A stretch of DNA of 64,000 nucleotides from Halovenus sp037080055 (GTDB lineage: Archaea > Halobacteriota > Halobacteria > Halobacteriales > Haloarculaceae). The stretch spans positions 62,001-126,000 of the forward strand of contig NZ_JBAOJI010000006.1 in assembly GCF_037080055.1 (NCBI RefSeq), read 5' to 3'. Shown piece after piece: positions 1 through 9,304 of the stretch. A program made the translations under genes and the position numbers. Numbering within the stretch: the first letter of the stretch is position 1; the number at the start of each line of letters is the position of its first letter. A model generated the notes under the pieces. It was not told where the DNA came from. It was given only the letters and a program-made list of their open reading frames with translations, and ran no database searches.

Positions 1-3000
1 CGCTGGTGCTCGACATGTCTATCGACGACGACCCGACCGGAAGCGTGACCGGTACCGTCAGCAACCAGAACGGCGACCCGATCGAAGGCGCGAGTGTCGC
101 TGCCGGCGGGCAGAGCGTCGAAACGGACGCACAGGGGCAGTACACGCTCGACGGACTCGCCGTCGGCCCGCAGACGCTCACCGTCACGACACCCAGTGGT
201 GCCGAACGCACGGTCGATGTCGAAGTCGTCGCGAACGACCAGGTCGAACAATCGGTTGAATTCGAGTTGACCGGCAGCGTCAGCGGAACTGTCCAGACGA
301 ATTCCGGCGAAGCAGTTCCGGACGCGGCCGTCCGTATCGAGGGCACGACTATCGAAACCAGCACGGCGGCAGACGGGTCGTTCACGCTTGCGGACGTGCC
401 CGCCGGCACGCAGACGCTGGTCGTCGACCCTGCGGACCTAGCCGCACAGACGTTCGATATCGAGGTTGTGACCGGCGAGCAGACACAACGTGATATCACG
501 CTCGATCTGACCGGCGGCGTGAGCGGAACCGTCATCGCGGCCGTTGGCTCACCGTCCGAGGACGCCACCGTCGCACTCGTCGACGAGAACGAGCAGTCCG
601 TCGCCGAGACGACAACCGACAGTGACGGCCAATACGAGTTCACCGGTATCCAGCCCGGCGAATACCGACTGATCGCCGACGGCGGCCTGTCCGGTCGCCA
701 GCAAACGACCGTCACCGTCGTCCCCGGCGAAACGGTCGAGCAGGATCTCGAACTCAGTCAGCCGGGGATCAACGTCCGCGTCGAGGATGTCCAGACGACG
801 AAGGGGACGACTGCCAAGGTGAGCGCCGTCTTCGAGAACGCCGGGGCCGCGAGCACGACTGAAACCGCGACCCTCTCCGTCGGGAACGTCGCCTCGACCG
901 AACAGCAGATCGAACTCGGGGCCGGCGAGCGCCAGCAGATCACCCTCGAACTGACCCCGTCGGGCACCGGCGAGTTCCCGATTGTCGCGACGGCGGGCGA
1001 CAAGCAGGCGCAGGGCAAACTCATCGTCACCGGCGGCGGTGAGATCGTCGCGAACTTCCGAGCCGAAGCGGTCGGTGACAGCTACGTCTCGTTCAACGAA
1101 GATAACGAAGACGACGCCGTCGCAGAGGCCACGGAGTTCCCCGACGCGAACGAGGCCTCCGGGCAGGACGTGCTCTGGATTCAGGGCGTGATCTACGAGG
1201 ACGGTACCTGGCGCGCGACCGACCAGAATCTGCCGAATCTCAAGCAGAGCGGCCTCGATATCGGTGTCGAGAACCGGTCGACGATGACCGGAACGATCGA
1301 TCCCGAGTCGGGGGCGATGAACGTCAACGCGGATTTCCTGACGACGATCCTGCTCGGCAACGAGCAGAACCCGAACTTCGAGTTCAGCATCGAAGCCGGA
1401 ACCGGCGAGAGCAACGCACTGTCCGGTGACGCCGACTTCGAGCAAGAGACTCTCGACCTGGATAGCGGAGAGAGCTACTCCGCGTCGGTCTCGCTGGTGG
1501 ACAACGACTTCGTCGTCGGCGACAAGACCGGCAATCTCCTCGCCGACAGTTCGCTCGGCCTGCCCTCGAAGCAGGCGGCGAACAACTGGTTCAAACTCAA
1601 CCTCGATATGACGATCCGCGAGGGCAAACGCGATGTCGGCGCTGTCGAGGGAACCGTCACCGACGAGAACGGCGATCCGATCAACAACGCCACCGTGCGC
1701 GCCGGCGGGACGGAGACGACGACCGATGCCGATGGCAGCTACACACTCGAGGGCGTGACTGCGGGTGAGATGACGGTCACCGCCAACGTGCTCGATTACG
1801 AGGAATCGAGTACCGAGGTCGATATCGAGGAGGACGGTACCGCAACCCAGGACTTCCAGCTCACACCCGGTGAACCCGAGTACAGACTCGCAGTCGACGG
1901 CACTAGCGTGACCGAAGGTGAGACTCTCAGAGTACAGGGCGCAATCGCCAACGTCGGCACGGCCACGGCCGATTCGAGCCTGCGACTCACGGTGGATGGG
2001 CTGTCGACGAAAGGCGAAGATATCGAGATTGCCCCACAAGATGATACGACGATCACCGACGAGATTCAGACAGAAGCGGGCGATGCCGGCGAATACACAG
2101 TCGTCCTCTCGGTCGACGGCAAGACGACGAAGACGACGGTGACCGTCGAAGAGGCGGACGACGAGAGCAACGGCGGCAACTCCGGCGGCGCGGCGACGTT
2201 CACCGCGACCAGTACGGGTGGATTCATCTCCTTCGACGAAGACAATCTCGACGACGCTCGCTCGGAGGGAATCGTGTTCCCCGACGGCAGTGAGGGCAAT
2301 CCGATTGTGATCGACGGCCGGATCAACGCCGACGGGACGTGGGAATCGACGAACATAGAGTTCCCGACGCTGAACACCGCCGAGGACGGCAGCGGCTTCG
2401 ACGCACAGGCAACTTTCCCCGACGGGCTCGAAGGCGAGTTCGACCCCGAGACGGGGATGATGACCGCCGAAGGGACCCTCGACATCCAGCTCGCACTGAC
2501 CGGCGATAGCTTCCAGTTCGATATCGCGCTGACGACCGAGACGAGCAACGGCCCCGCGAGCGACGACGGGTTAGATGGCTCCTTCGAGAACGGCCAGCCG
2601 GTCGCGGTGACGCTCGTGGACAACGAGTACACTGTCGATACGACGACTGACAGCAACCTCCTCAACAACCAGCTCGGGCTCCCGCTCGATCAATCCGGTC
2701 TCGCGTGGCTCGAACTCGGCCTCGACATGGAGATCAGCGCAGCCGATCAGCCATCCGAGACCGGCGAGGTCAGCGGTGTCGTCGAAGACAGTTCGGGCAC
2801 CCCGATCGAGGATGTGACCGTCGCAGTCGAGGGCGAGCGACAGAGCACGACGACTGATAGCACCGGCCGCTACGAACTGTCGGTGCCTGCGGGCACGCAC
2901 ACGCTGACGGTCGACCCGCAGGGCTACGACGGAACGACCGCCGAGGTGCAGGTCGAGACCGACAGCACGACCGAGCAAGATCTCGAACTCACGGCGGTCG

Positions 3001-4022
3001 ATCCGGAGTTCGAGGCCAGCCTCGACGCGCCTGATACCGCACCAGGTGAGTCGACGACGGTGACCGGCACGGTCGAGAACACCGGCGGTCCCGGCAGTGA
3101 GGAGGTCACGATCACGGTCGGCGAGCAGTCGACGACAGAGACCGTCGAACTCGGAGCCGGTGAGTCGACGACCGTCGAGTTCGAGTTCCAGGCCGACGAC
3201 GAAGGCGAGTACAGCGCCGCGATGGCCATCGGCGAAGAGGAGCAGGCGGCCGCCACCAACGTGGTGGTCGACGAGAGCGAGGCCGGCGACAACTCCGGCG
3301 GCGGAGACGGCGGTTTCATCGCGACCAGCCGCGGCGGCTTCACCTCCTTCACGGAGTCCTCCGAGTCGGCCGCTCGGGAGAACACCGGCGTCGAGTACCC
3401 CTCCGCCGACGAGGGGACACCGATCGAAATCGGTGGGACCATCGACGGGAACAGCTGGACGGCCGGCTCCGAGAACATCAGCTTCCCCTCGATGACGACC
3501 GAAGACGGGATCGAAGTGACCGTTCGCGCACCGGACGGACTCGAAGGCACCATCGACCGCGAGAGCGGCGAGATGACCGCGACGGGACAACTGGAAGTCG
3601 AGGTCGGCGATGGCAACACCTTCACGTTCGAGCTCGACGCGACGACCGGCGAGAGCGGTGCGCTGAGTGGCGAGGCGAACTTCGACGGGGACTCCTCGAC
3701 GGTGACGCTCGTGGACAACCAGTTCATCGTTCCGGAGAAGACCGGCGACCCGCTGGTCAACCAGCAACTCGGCCTTCCGACAGACACGCCGGGTGAGAAC
3801 TGGTTCGAGCTCGAACTTGGCCTGGAATTCGTCGACAGCGGCGATGTCAACACCGCTGGCGGCGACACCGCCAACGACGACACTGAGGACGACAGTGGCT
3901 CGGCATTCACGACGCTCGGGCTGGTTGGCGGCCTCGCCGGACTGGGGCTCGCAGGCCTGTTCATCCTGCTCGTGCTCGCCCGCCGCTTCATCGATCTGAT
4001 CGACCCCGACCCCGACATGTAA
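1..4022 (+). CDS. Large repeat-built surface protein, 5' end outside the window
   Basis: The reading frame is open at the window edge. Its first residues match the end of an internal repeat (LxLDMxI, seen again near residues 533 and 910), so the true start lies upstream. Visible order: three carboxypeptidase-regulatory-like beta-sandwich repeats (about residues 12-248), a CARDB-like adhesion domain (253-345) and an unnamed module of about 180 residues (346-545). A regulatory-like domain, a CARDB-like domain and the module then follow twice more. An acidic linker and one membrane helix (about 1300-1325) precede a short charged tail, so the bulk is probably outside the cell with a C-terminal anchor. 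There is no PGF archaeosortase motif. Each module opens with GGF-SF or YVSF and ends with GLP-W-EL-LDM. Composition is very acidic. Function unknown; adhesion or cell-surface scaffolding is inference. Confidence 0.85.
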   Translation, partial: LVLDMSIDDDPTGSVTGTVSNQNGDPIEGASVAAGGQSVETDAQGQYTLDGLAVGPQTLTVTTPSGAERTVDVEVVANDQVEQSVEFELTGSVSGTVQTNSGEAVPDAAVRIEGTTIETSTAADGSFTLADVPAGTQTLVVDPADLAAQTFDIEVVTGEQTQRDITLDLTGGVSGTVIAAVGSPSEDATVALVDENEQSVAETTTDSDGQYEFTGIQPGEYRLIADGGLSGRQQTTVTVVPGETVEQDLELSQPGINVRVEDVQTTKGTTAKVSAVFENAGAASTTETATLSVGNVASTEQQIELGAGERQQITLELTPSGTGEFPIVATAGDKQAQGKLIVTGGGEIVANFRAEAVGDSYVSFNEDNEDDAVAEATEFPDANEASGQDVLWIQGVIYEDGTWRATDQNLPNLKQSGLDIGVENRSTMTGTIDPESGAMNVNADFLTTILLGNEQNPNFEFSIEAGTGESNALSGDADFEQETLDLDSGESYSASVSLVDNDFVVGDKTGNLLADSSLGLPSKQAANNWFKLNLDMTIREGKRDVGAVEGTVTDENGDPINNATVRAGGTETTTDADGSYTLEGVTAGEMTVTANVLDYEESSTEVDIEEDGTATQDFQLTPGEPEYRLAVDGTSVTEGETLRVQGAIANVGTATADSSLRLTVDGLSTKGEDIEIAPQDDTTITDEIQTEAGDAGEYTVVLSVDGKTTKTTVTVEEADDESNGGNSGGAATFTATSTGGFISFDEDNLDDARSEGIVFPDGSEGNPIVIDGRINADGTWESTNIEFPTLNTAEDGSGFDAQATFPDGLEGEFDPETGMMTAEGTLDIQLALTGDSFQFDIALTTETSNGPASDDGLDGSFENGQPVAVTLVDNEYTVDTTTDSNLLNNQLGLPLDQSGLAWLELGLDMEISAADQPSETGEVSGVVEDSSGTPIEDVTVAVEGERQSTTTDSTGRYELSVPAGTHTLTVDPQGYDGTTAEVQVETDSTTEQDLELTAVDPEFEASLDAPDTAPGESTTVTGTVENTGGPGSEEVTITVGEQSTTETVELGAGESTTVEFEFQADDEGEYSAAMAIGEEEQAAATNVVVDESEAGDNSGGGDGGFIATSRGGFTSFTESSESAARENTGVEYPSADEGTPIEIGGTIDGNSWTAGSENISFPSMTTEDGIEVTVRAPDGLEGTIDRESGEMTATGQLEVEVGDGNTFTFELDATTGESGALSGEANFDGDSSTVTLVDNQFIVPEKTGDPLVNQQLGLPTDTPGENWFELELGLEFVDSGDVNTAGGDTANDDTEDDSGSAFTTLGLVGGLAGLGLAGLFILLVLARRFIDLIDPDPDM

Positions 4023-4246
4023 CGACGCTCGGTTCGCTACTCTCCGTTCCTTCTTTTGTTCTCATCCCACTCGACTCAGTCCGTGTGCTACTCTCTGCAG
4101 TATCGCTGCAGGAACTCTCCCTGTGAGCGACGCTGCGCCGAGTCAGTCGAGACGCCCGCCGAGACCGACGCGGAAACCGAAGCCACTGATTCTCGCCCAC
4201 TGACGGCACTGGCGAGCACTGTCACTGAAGGTGCGGCGAGAAAGAG

Positions 4247-4705
4247 TTATCGCGAACCGAACACCGACGTGAGCGTGCCGCTGAGGACGCTCACGAGTCC
4301 GCTCAACCCCGCGAGACTGACCAGATCTGCCGGACCGACCGGGCTCTCTCCGCCGGTGCCGGTCTGTCCGATGAAGATGCCCGAGACGAACACGAGCGAG
4401 GCCGCACCGACGAAACACCCGACAGCGACGTAGACGGCCGTCCGTCGCTGGTCCATCCGCAATCCCTCGAAAATCCCGAGCATTCCTGCGACCACCGGAG
4501 CGATGATCGCCGAGATGATGAGGAAGGCAAGCGGTGTGTATCCCTCGATGACCAACTGCTCTGTACTCCCCAGCGCCGAACTGCTGGTGACCGAGGACTC
4601 GACCCACTCCCAGGTCAACAACGACGTTAGTCCAACCCCGATCCCCACGAACAGCATGACCAGCGACACGCGCGCAAGCACGCGAGCAGGCTGCTTGTCG
4701 AACAT
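4247..4705 (-). CDS. Hypothetical membrane protein
   Basis: A 152-residue protein with about four hydrophobic segments: near residues 10-30, 58-78, 90-112 and 128-147. A polar extracytoplasmic-type loop rich in Ser and Thr lies between the first two, and a short basic stretch (MDQRRTA) separates the second and third. No catalytic motif is visible and I do not recognise the family. It is transcribed away from the epimerase gene; a TATA-like stretch (ACTTTAATGG) lies about 30 bp before the ATG. It converges on the large surface-protein gene, with 224 bp between the two stops that hold no convincing gene. Confidence 0.7.
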   Translation of the reverse strand: MFDKQPARVLARVSLVMLFVGIGVGLTSLLTWEWVESSVTSSSALGSTEQLVIEGYTPLAFLIISAIIAPVVAGMLGIFEGLRMDQRRTAVYVAVGCFVGAASLVFVSGIFIGQTGTGGESPVGPADLVSLAGLSGLVSVLSGTLTSVFGSR

Positions 4706-4758
4706 GATCTGTTGGCCGTTTTTCCCAAGCCACCATTAAAGTATCCATTTATTTATGA

Positions 4759-4794
4759 AAGTTTCAATAAACTTTTGACAGTACATGTGCTGTT
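4759..4794. promoter_or_regulatory. Two inverted repeats in a divergent promoter region
   Basis: Between the divergent membrane-protein and epimerase genes lie AAAGTTT-CAAT-AAACTTT (4759-4776) and the near-palindrome ACAGTACATGTGCTGT (4779-4794). They are immediately adjacent and sit just before the TATA-like TGTTTATTC (4792-4800) of the epimerase gene. This is the usual place for a repressor or activator site, but no regulator can be assigned. Confidence 0.4.
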
Positions 4795-4850
4795 TATTCC
4801 GATTCGTGGCGGATCAGAACACCTACTACTCGGGCGCGATAGGATCGGAC

Positions 4851-5777
4851 ATGTCACTGACAGCAGAGCGGATTCTGGTCACGGGTGGTGGCGGCTTCGT
4901 CGGTTCGCATCTCATCGAGCGACTGCTCGCCGACGGCCACGACGTGCGCGTAGTCGATAACTTCTCGAACGGCCACGAGGAGTGGCTTCCGGAGGCGGCG
5001 GAGGTGGTCGTCGGTGATCTAGCAGATCCCGAGACGGCGGCGGAAGCGATCACTGCCGATCTCGATCTGGTGATCCACCTCGCGGCGGACAAGGACGCCT
5101 CACGCGACGACATCGCGCAGTTTCAGTCCAATACGACGCTGACTGAGACGGTGCTGGACCGGATGGAGGAAGTCGGCCTCGACAAAATCGCGTTCACCTC
5201 CTCGTCGACGGTCTACGGCGAAGCACCGCGCCCGACGCCGGAGGACTACGCGCCCCTCGAACCCATCAGCATCTACGGCGCGGGCAAACTCGCCGAAGAG
5301 GGACTGCTCTCGGTCTACGGACATAGCCACGACTTCACTGTCTGGACGTTCCGCTTCGCCAACGTCGTCGGGCCGCGCCTGCGCGGCGCGGTCGTTCCCG
5401 ATTTCATCGAGAAACTTCGAGATGATCCTGACCACCTCGAAATTCTCGGGAACGGGCGACAGGAGAAATCCTACCTGTATATCGAGGACTGTCTCGACGC
5501 CATGCTCCACGTGATCGAACACACTGACAAGCCTGTGAACACCTTCAATCTCGGCACCCGAACGACCACCTCCGTCGACCGGATTGCCAGTATCGTGGCC
5601 GACGAGATGGGCGTCGACCCCGAGCGGTCGTACACCGGCGGCGACCGGGGCTGGACCGGCGACGTGCCGAAGATGCGCCTCTCCATCGAGAAACTCTCCG
5701 CGCTGGGCTGGGAGCCGACGTACTCAAGCGACGAAGCGATCCGGACGGCAACCCGTGAACTGCTCGCGGAACTGTAA
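4851..5777 (+). CDS. NAD-dependent epimerase/dehydratase (extended SDR, sugar-nucleotide type)
   Basis: Extended short-chain dehydrogenase of 308 residues. The N-terminal Rossmann glycine motif GGGGFVGSHL (residues 9-18), the following acidic residue for NAD (VVDNFSNG) and the catalytic YGAGK (Tyr-x3-Lys) are all present, as is the TSSSTVYG strand of UDP-sugar epimerases. Such enzymes interconvert NDP-sugars in the cytoplasm. The exact substrate cannot be read from sequence. ATG 4851 was chosen because the glycine motif then falls at the family position; an upstream ATG at 4785 would add 22 residues without homology. The neighbouring genes include several glycosyltransferases, which suggests it supplies activated sugar for a surface glycan. 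It has no iron box of its own. Confidence 0.85.
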   Translation: MSLTAERILVTGGGGFVGSHLIERLLADGHDVRVVDNFSNGHEEWLPEAAEVVVGDLADPETAAEAITADLDLVIHLAADKDASRDDIAQFQSNTTLTETVLDRMEEVGLDKIAFTSSSTVYGEAPRPTPEDYAPLEPISIYGAGKLAEEGLLSVYGHSHDFTVWTFRFANVVGPRLRGAVVPDFIEKLRDDPDHLEILGNGRQEKSYLYIEDCLDAMLHVIEHTDKPVNTFNLGTRTTTSVDRIASIVADEMGVDPERSYTGGDRGWTGDVPKMRLSIEKLSALGWEPTYSSDEAIRTATRELLAEL

Positions 5778-5804
5778 CGGCCCGGTTTCGACGGGTATAA
5801 GAGT

Positions 5805-5818
5805 TTAGGTCAGCCTAA
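5805..5818. promoter_or_regulatory. DtxR/IdeR-type iron box upstream of the dehydrogenase operon
   Basis: TTAGGTCAGCCTAA, a 14-bp dyad with perfect outer arms (TTAGG/CCTAA). It lies between the TATA element GGGTATAAG (5793-5801) and the ATG at 5826, so a bound repressor would cover the transcription start. Haloarchaeal Idr/SirR (DtxR family) regulators are known to use sites of this form. Four related boxes occur within 11 kb. Confidence 0.75.
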
Positions 5819-5825
5819 TCCGGGT

Positions 5826-6374
5826 ATGGAGCTGACTCGCCGCGATGCGATTGCCGCGCTGGGTGCGGTCGGCGGTGCCGGCGCCGCGGCGTACGGATAC
5901 ACTCGTCTGCAGGCGGACGGCGAGGAGCCGTCGGATCAGTCCGAACGTTCTGACGAACACGTCGTCGAGACGATGGTTGCAGTCGCGGAGGTCGTCTATC
6001 CGAGCGAGCTTTCGGGTATCGAGCCGTTTGTCGAGGAGTTTGTCACTGCGCGGCTGGCCGAGGAAGACCACGCCGCGGGAATCCGGGAGGCCATTACGGT
6101 GCTGGACGAGCACACGAAGACGTGGTACGACGAGCGGTTCACGGCGCTTCCCGCGGTTTCTCGTGAGAACGCGCTGGCAGATCTGGGTGCCGATGTCGTC
6201 GACGAGGATCCGGAGGGGTCGACCGCCGAGCGGGTCCGGTACTACGTCGTCAACGAACTGCTGCTCGCACTGTACAGTTCGCCGACCGGCGGGAAACTGG
6301 TCGGCATCGAGAACCCGCAGGGCCACCCCGGCGGGACCGAGAGCTACCAGCAGGGGCCAGCCGATCAATCATGA
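5826..6374 (+). CDS. Gluconate 2-dehydrogenase subunit 3 family protein
   Basis: A 182-residue protein starting with a twin-arginine-like signal (TRRDAIAALGAVGG, residues 4-17) followed by a short alanine-rich hydrophobic stretch, so export by Tat is likely. The mature part resembles the small subunit of membrane-associated gluconate/sorbitol dehydrogenases, which accompanies the flavoprotein subunit. Its stop overlaps the start of the GMC oxidoreductase by 4 bp (ATGA), which indicates translational coupling. An iron box lies directly upstream. No cytochrome c subunit gene, the usual third partner in bacteria, is present nearby. Confidence 0.75.
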   Translation: MELTRRDAIAALGAVGGAGAAAYGYTRLQADGEEPSDQSERSDEHVVETMVAVAEVVYPSELSGIEPFVEEFVTARLAEEDHAAGIREAITVLDEHTKTWYDERFTALPAVSRENALADLGADVVDEDPEGSTAERVRYYVVNELLLALYSSPTGGKLVGIENPQGHPGGTESYQQGPADQS

Positions 6375-7969
6375 CCGACCGCACGCCAGTCGACGACGCT
6401 GATATCTGTGTCGTCGGTGCGGGACCGGCGGGCGCACTCGTCGCCGATCAGTTGGCGGGCGAGTACGAGGTGGTCGTCCTCGATGCCGGCCCGCGATTCG
6501 ACGACGAGGACCGATTGGACCGCCAGGAGCGGGCGATCAGACCCTACTACGACCGACCCGATGTCTGGGAGATGGGCGGGCCGCGGGACGACCACGCCGC
6601 AAGTGGCGAGTGGTTCTATCCGCTGAACCACGCCCGCGTGAAGGGAATCGGCGGCTCGACACTGCACTGGCAGGGGATGGTGATGCGGCTGCACGAAGAC
6701 GACTTCAATTCCGGTAGCGCCCGCGGGGTCGGCCCGGACTGGCCCATCGAGTACGACGATTTGCAGCCGTACTACGCTGCCGCCGAGCGCGAACTCGGTG
6801 TGGCCGGGGCCGCCGACAACCCCTACGGTCCGCCACGGGAGAAGCCGTACCCGCTGCCTGCATTTCCGCCCTCCTACAGCGACTCCCTGTTCGCCGAGGC
6901 CTGCGAGAATCTCGGTATCGACATGCACTCGGTGCCGAACGCTCGCAACTCCGAACCCTATCAGGGCCGCAGTCAGTGCGTCGGCTACGGCACCTGCCAG
7001 CCAGTCTGTCCCTCCGGCGCGAAATACGACGCGACCGTCCACATCGACCGGGCAGAACAGCAGGGAGCGACGATCATCGACCGGGCACCTGTCCAGTTCC
7101 TCGAACACGGCCCCGAGAGCATCGACGCCGCTGTCTACGCGACACCGGAAGGCGAGGAACACACCCAAGAGGCCCGAGCGTTCGTCGTGGCCTGTGGTGG
7201 CGTCGAGACACCTCGCCTGCTCTTGCTCTCGGCCTCGGAGACTTACCCGGACGGTCTCGCCAACACCAGCGGCGCGGTCGGTCGGTACTTCATGGATCAT
7301 CTCTTCGCCGGCACCGGCGGCGTCGTCGACCAAGAGACTCGCCAGAACCACGTCGGCTTCTACACCAGTTCCTCCCAGCAGTTCTACGACGAGGCCGACG
7401 AGGAGTTCGCACCGCTCAAACTCGAATTCTTCAACTACGACGGCCCCTCGCCGGTCGAGATGGCGCTGTCGGGCGACGACTGGGGTGACGACTTGCTCGA
7501 CCGTCTGCGAGACAGTTACGGCAATCACCTCGGCATCGGTGGGCTCGTCGAACAACGTCCGCAGGCCGAGAGCTACGTCGGACTAGGTGAGGAGACCGAC
7601 GACCACGGCAACCCGGTCCCGGACGTGCACTGGACGGTCGACGACCGGGCGCTGCGAACTATCGAGCGCGCTAACGAGATCCAGCGGGAGATTCTCGACG
7701 AACTCGACGCGGAGATCACCTGGCAGGTCGGCCCCGACGGCACCGGGCCTGCCTACCACCACATGGGCACGACGCGGATGGGCTCGGACCCGGCCGACAG
7801 CGTCGTTGACGCGGACTGTCGCACCCACGACCTCGACAACTGCTGGATCGCCTCCTCGAGTGTCTTTCCGACCGGCGGCGCGGTTAATCCGACACTCACC
7901 ATCGCCGCGCTGGCCCTCCGCACCGCCGACCACATCGACCGCTCGCTCACGAACGAACTCGGCGGTTGA
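6371..7969 (+). CDS. GMC family FAD oxidoreductase (gluconate/polyol dehydrogenase large-subunit type)
   Basis: A 532-residue flavoprotein. The N-terminal FAD motif is VVGAGPAGALVADQL (about residues 14-28), the GMC signature GIGGSTLHWQG lies near 93, and the C-terminal substrate-domain motif TGGAVNPTLTIAALALR lies near 498. A cysteine-rich segment (CVGYGTCQPVCPSGAKYD, near 203) is typical of the dehydrogenase branch that passes electrons to a membrane acceptor rather than to oxygen. The partner subunit 3 gene overlaps its start. The substrate is probably a sugar, sugar acid or polyol, but this is not resolved. Placement under an iron box and beside glycosyltransferases suggests a role in a surface or exported sugar pathway (inference). 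Confidence 0.85.
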   Translation: MTDRTPVDDADICVVGAGPAGALVADQLAGEYEVVVLDAGPRFDDEDRLDRQERAIRPYYDRPDVWEMGGPRDDHAASGEWFYPLNHARVKGIGGSTLHWQGMVMRLHEDDFNSGSARGVGPDWPIEYDDLQPYYAAAERELGVAGAADNPYGPPREKPYPLPAFPPSYSDSLFAEACENLGIDMHSVPNARNSEPYQGRSQCVGYGTCQPVCPSGAKYDATVHIDRAEQQGATIIDRAPVQFLEHGPESIDAAVYATPEGEEHTQEARAFVVACGGVETPRLLLLSASETYPDGLANTSGAVGRYFMDHLFAGTGGVVDQETRQNHVGFYTSSSQQFYDEADEEFAPLKLEFFNYDGPSPVEMALSGDDWGDDLLDRLRDSYGNHLGIGGLVEQRPQAESYVGLGEETDDHGNPVPDVHWTVDDRALRTIERANEIQREILDELDAEITWQVGPDGTGPAYHHMGTTRMGSDPADSVVDADCRTHDLDNCWIASSSVFPTGGAVNPTLTIAALALRTADHIDRSLTNELGG

Positions 7970-7984
7970 TTTCCTGACAGTATT

Positions 7985-7998
7985 TTAGGCAGACCTAA
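7985..7998. promoter_or_regulatory. DtxR/IdeR-type iron box upstream of the GT2 gene
   Basis: TTAGGCAGACCTAA sits inside a longer dyad (7983-8000) with arms TTTTAGG/CCTAAAA. It overlaps the TATA-like TATTTTAGG and ends about 32 bp before the ATG at 8032. The placement fits repression by blocking TBP/TFB access. Confidence 0.75.
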
Positions 7999-8031
7999 AA
8001 ACTTAACCGTCCCCAGCAGAAAGTCGGGGTA

Positions 8032-8784
8032 ATGAGTCACGTCGAGGACGAATCACCGAGTACAGACGACGAACTAACCGTCGACAGCGTCGATGACGCT
8101 GGCGCCGAGTACACCTTCGAGGATCTGAGCGTCGTGATGGGCACCTACAACGAGGAGGAGGCAATCGCGACGGTGCTGACCGACATCGAGGAGGTCACCG
8201 ACGGCAAGGCGGAGGTCGTTTGCGTCGACGGTTCTTCGGATCGGACGCCGGAAATCGCCCGCGAACACGGCGCGACGGTGATCGAACAGGAGCCACAGGG
8301 ATACGGCGTCGCCGTCCGCGAGGCGATTCTCACGCCGGAGCGACCCATCGTCGTCACGACCGACTGCGACGACACCTACCCGATGGATCAGTTGCCGGAG
8401 TTTCTCGAACTGATCAACGAGGGCTACGACGTGGTCAGCGGCGACCGCCTCTACCACGGTGCAGAGGCCATGCCCGCGTTCAATCGACTCGGTAACCACC
8501 TCTTCGCGCTCGGCGCGAGTGTCCTCATGGGTACCCGGGTTCACGACACGACCACGGGCATGCGTGCCTATCGCCGCGACCTCATTCAGGAAATCGATTG
8601 GACCGAAAATACTGGCCTCTCTGCCGAACTGCTCATCCGACCAGTGATGCGCGGCTACGACGTGCGTGAACACCCGATCAGCTATGCCGAGCGGAAAGGC
8701 GAGACGAAACTCGATCCGATCGAGGGCGGCCTCGCCATCGCCAAATCCATCGCCAAGGTCGCGCTCGAAGAGCGGTTCCGCTGA
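8032..8784 (+). CDS. Family 2 glycosyltransferase (dolichyl-phosphate mannosyltransferase type)
   Basis: A 250-residue GT-A fold enzyme. After about 35 acidic residues the domain opens with VVMGTYNEEEAI. It has DGSSDRTPEIAREHGA (near 65) and the metal/nucleotide motif DCDDTYPMD (near 112), followed by a TTTGMRAYRR motif typical of polyprenyl-phosphate sugar synthases. There is no C-terminal membrane segment, so it is probably a soluble or peripheral cytoplasmic enzyme that charges a dolichyl phosphate with a hexose. Dol-P-sugar made here could feed the GT39-type transferase encoded convergently at 9.3-11.4 kb (inference). The start is supported by the iron box and TATA spacing. Confidence 0.85.
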   Translation: MSHVEDESPSTDDELTVDSVDDAGAEYTFEDLSVVMGTYNEEEAIATVLTDIEEVTDGKAEVVCVDGSSDRTPEIAREHGATVIEQEPQGYGVAVREAILTPERPIVVTTDCDDTYPMDQLPEFLELINEGYDVVSGDRLYHGAEAMPAFNRLGNHLFALGASVLMGTRVHDTTTGMRAYRRDLIQEIDWTENTGLSAELLIRPVMRGYDVREHPISYAERKGETKLDPIEGGLAIAKSIAKVALEERFR

Positions 8785-8852
8785 ATCTGCAGGGTCGCCG
8801 GTCGGGACACTCCCCGAACTGTTTTTATGCCGGTAGTACACATCATCTGACA

Positions 8853-9269
8853 ATGGTTCGCTTTCGTGAACCGGTACGGACGCCCTCGTTCGAGGCCACC
8901 GCCCTCCCGACGGCGCTTCTGGTGCTGTTCGTTCTGGCCTCGATTATTTCTGGCTGGACGCTGCCGGATGCCGGTGTCGTACCGCTCGCTGTTGGTCTCT
9001 TGTTCGGATCCCTCTACACCATCTTCGCCTACTTTACGACGGCTCCGGAGTACCTACCCACTCCGAACAAGTGGGTTACAATCGGCGTCAAGGTCGGCAT
9101 TGTCGTGCTGATCGTGTGGGCTGACAATGTGTTTTCTGACGAGTTCCTTCTTTCTGACTGGGTTGTTCCCGCCTTCGTCGTCGGACTGTTGACTGCGCTC
9201 ACTGCCTCGCACTGGTGGCTTCTCTCCAGACTGTCTCCGCAAAATCACGATCAGTCCCAGCCTCACTGA
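8853..9269 (+). CDS. Hypothetical four-helix membrane protein
   Basis: A 138-residue protein with hydrophobic segments near residues 15-33, 42-62, 75-93 and 103-124 and a polar, His/Gln-rich C-terminus. No enzymatic motif is seen. A TATA-like TTTTTATG (8821-8828) lies 25 bp before the ATG, which implies a leaderless transcript separate from the GT2 gene. It converges with the GT39-type glycosyltransferase gene, with only 35 bp between stops. Family not recognised. Confidence 0.65.
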   Translation: MVRFREPVRTPSFEATALPTALLVLFVLASIISGWTLPDAGVVPLAVGLLFGSLYTIFAYFTTAPEYLPTPNKWVTIGVKVGIVVLIVWADNVFSDEFLLSDWVVPAFVVGLLTALTASHWWLLSRLSPQNHDQSQPH

Positions 9270-9304
9270 CTGCTCCGCCCACGGACCACCCGACTTCTCG
9301 TAGC

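Noticed and set aside
549..3767. Long minus-strand open frames opposite the surface-protein gene (496 and 398 codons)
   Set aside because: High GC with strong third-position bias leaves antisense frames open. The translations are low-complexity, with no domain or promoter, and the plus-strand frame has clear repeats.
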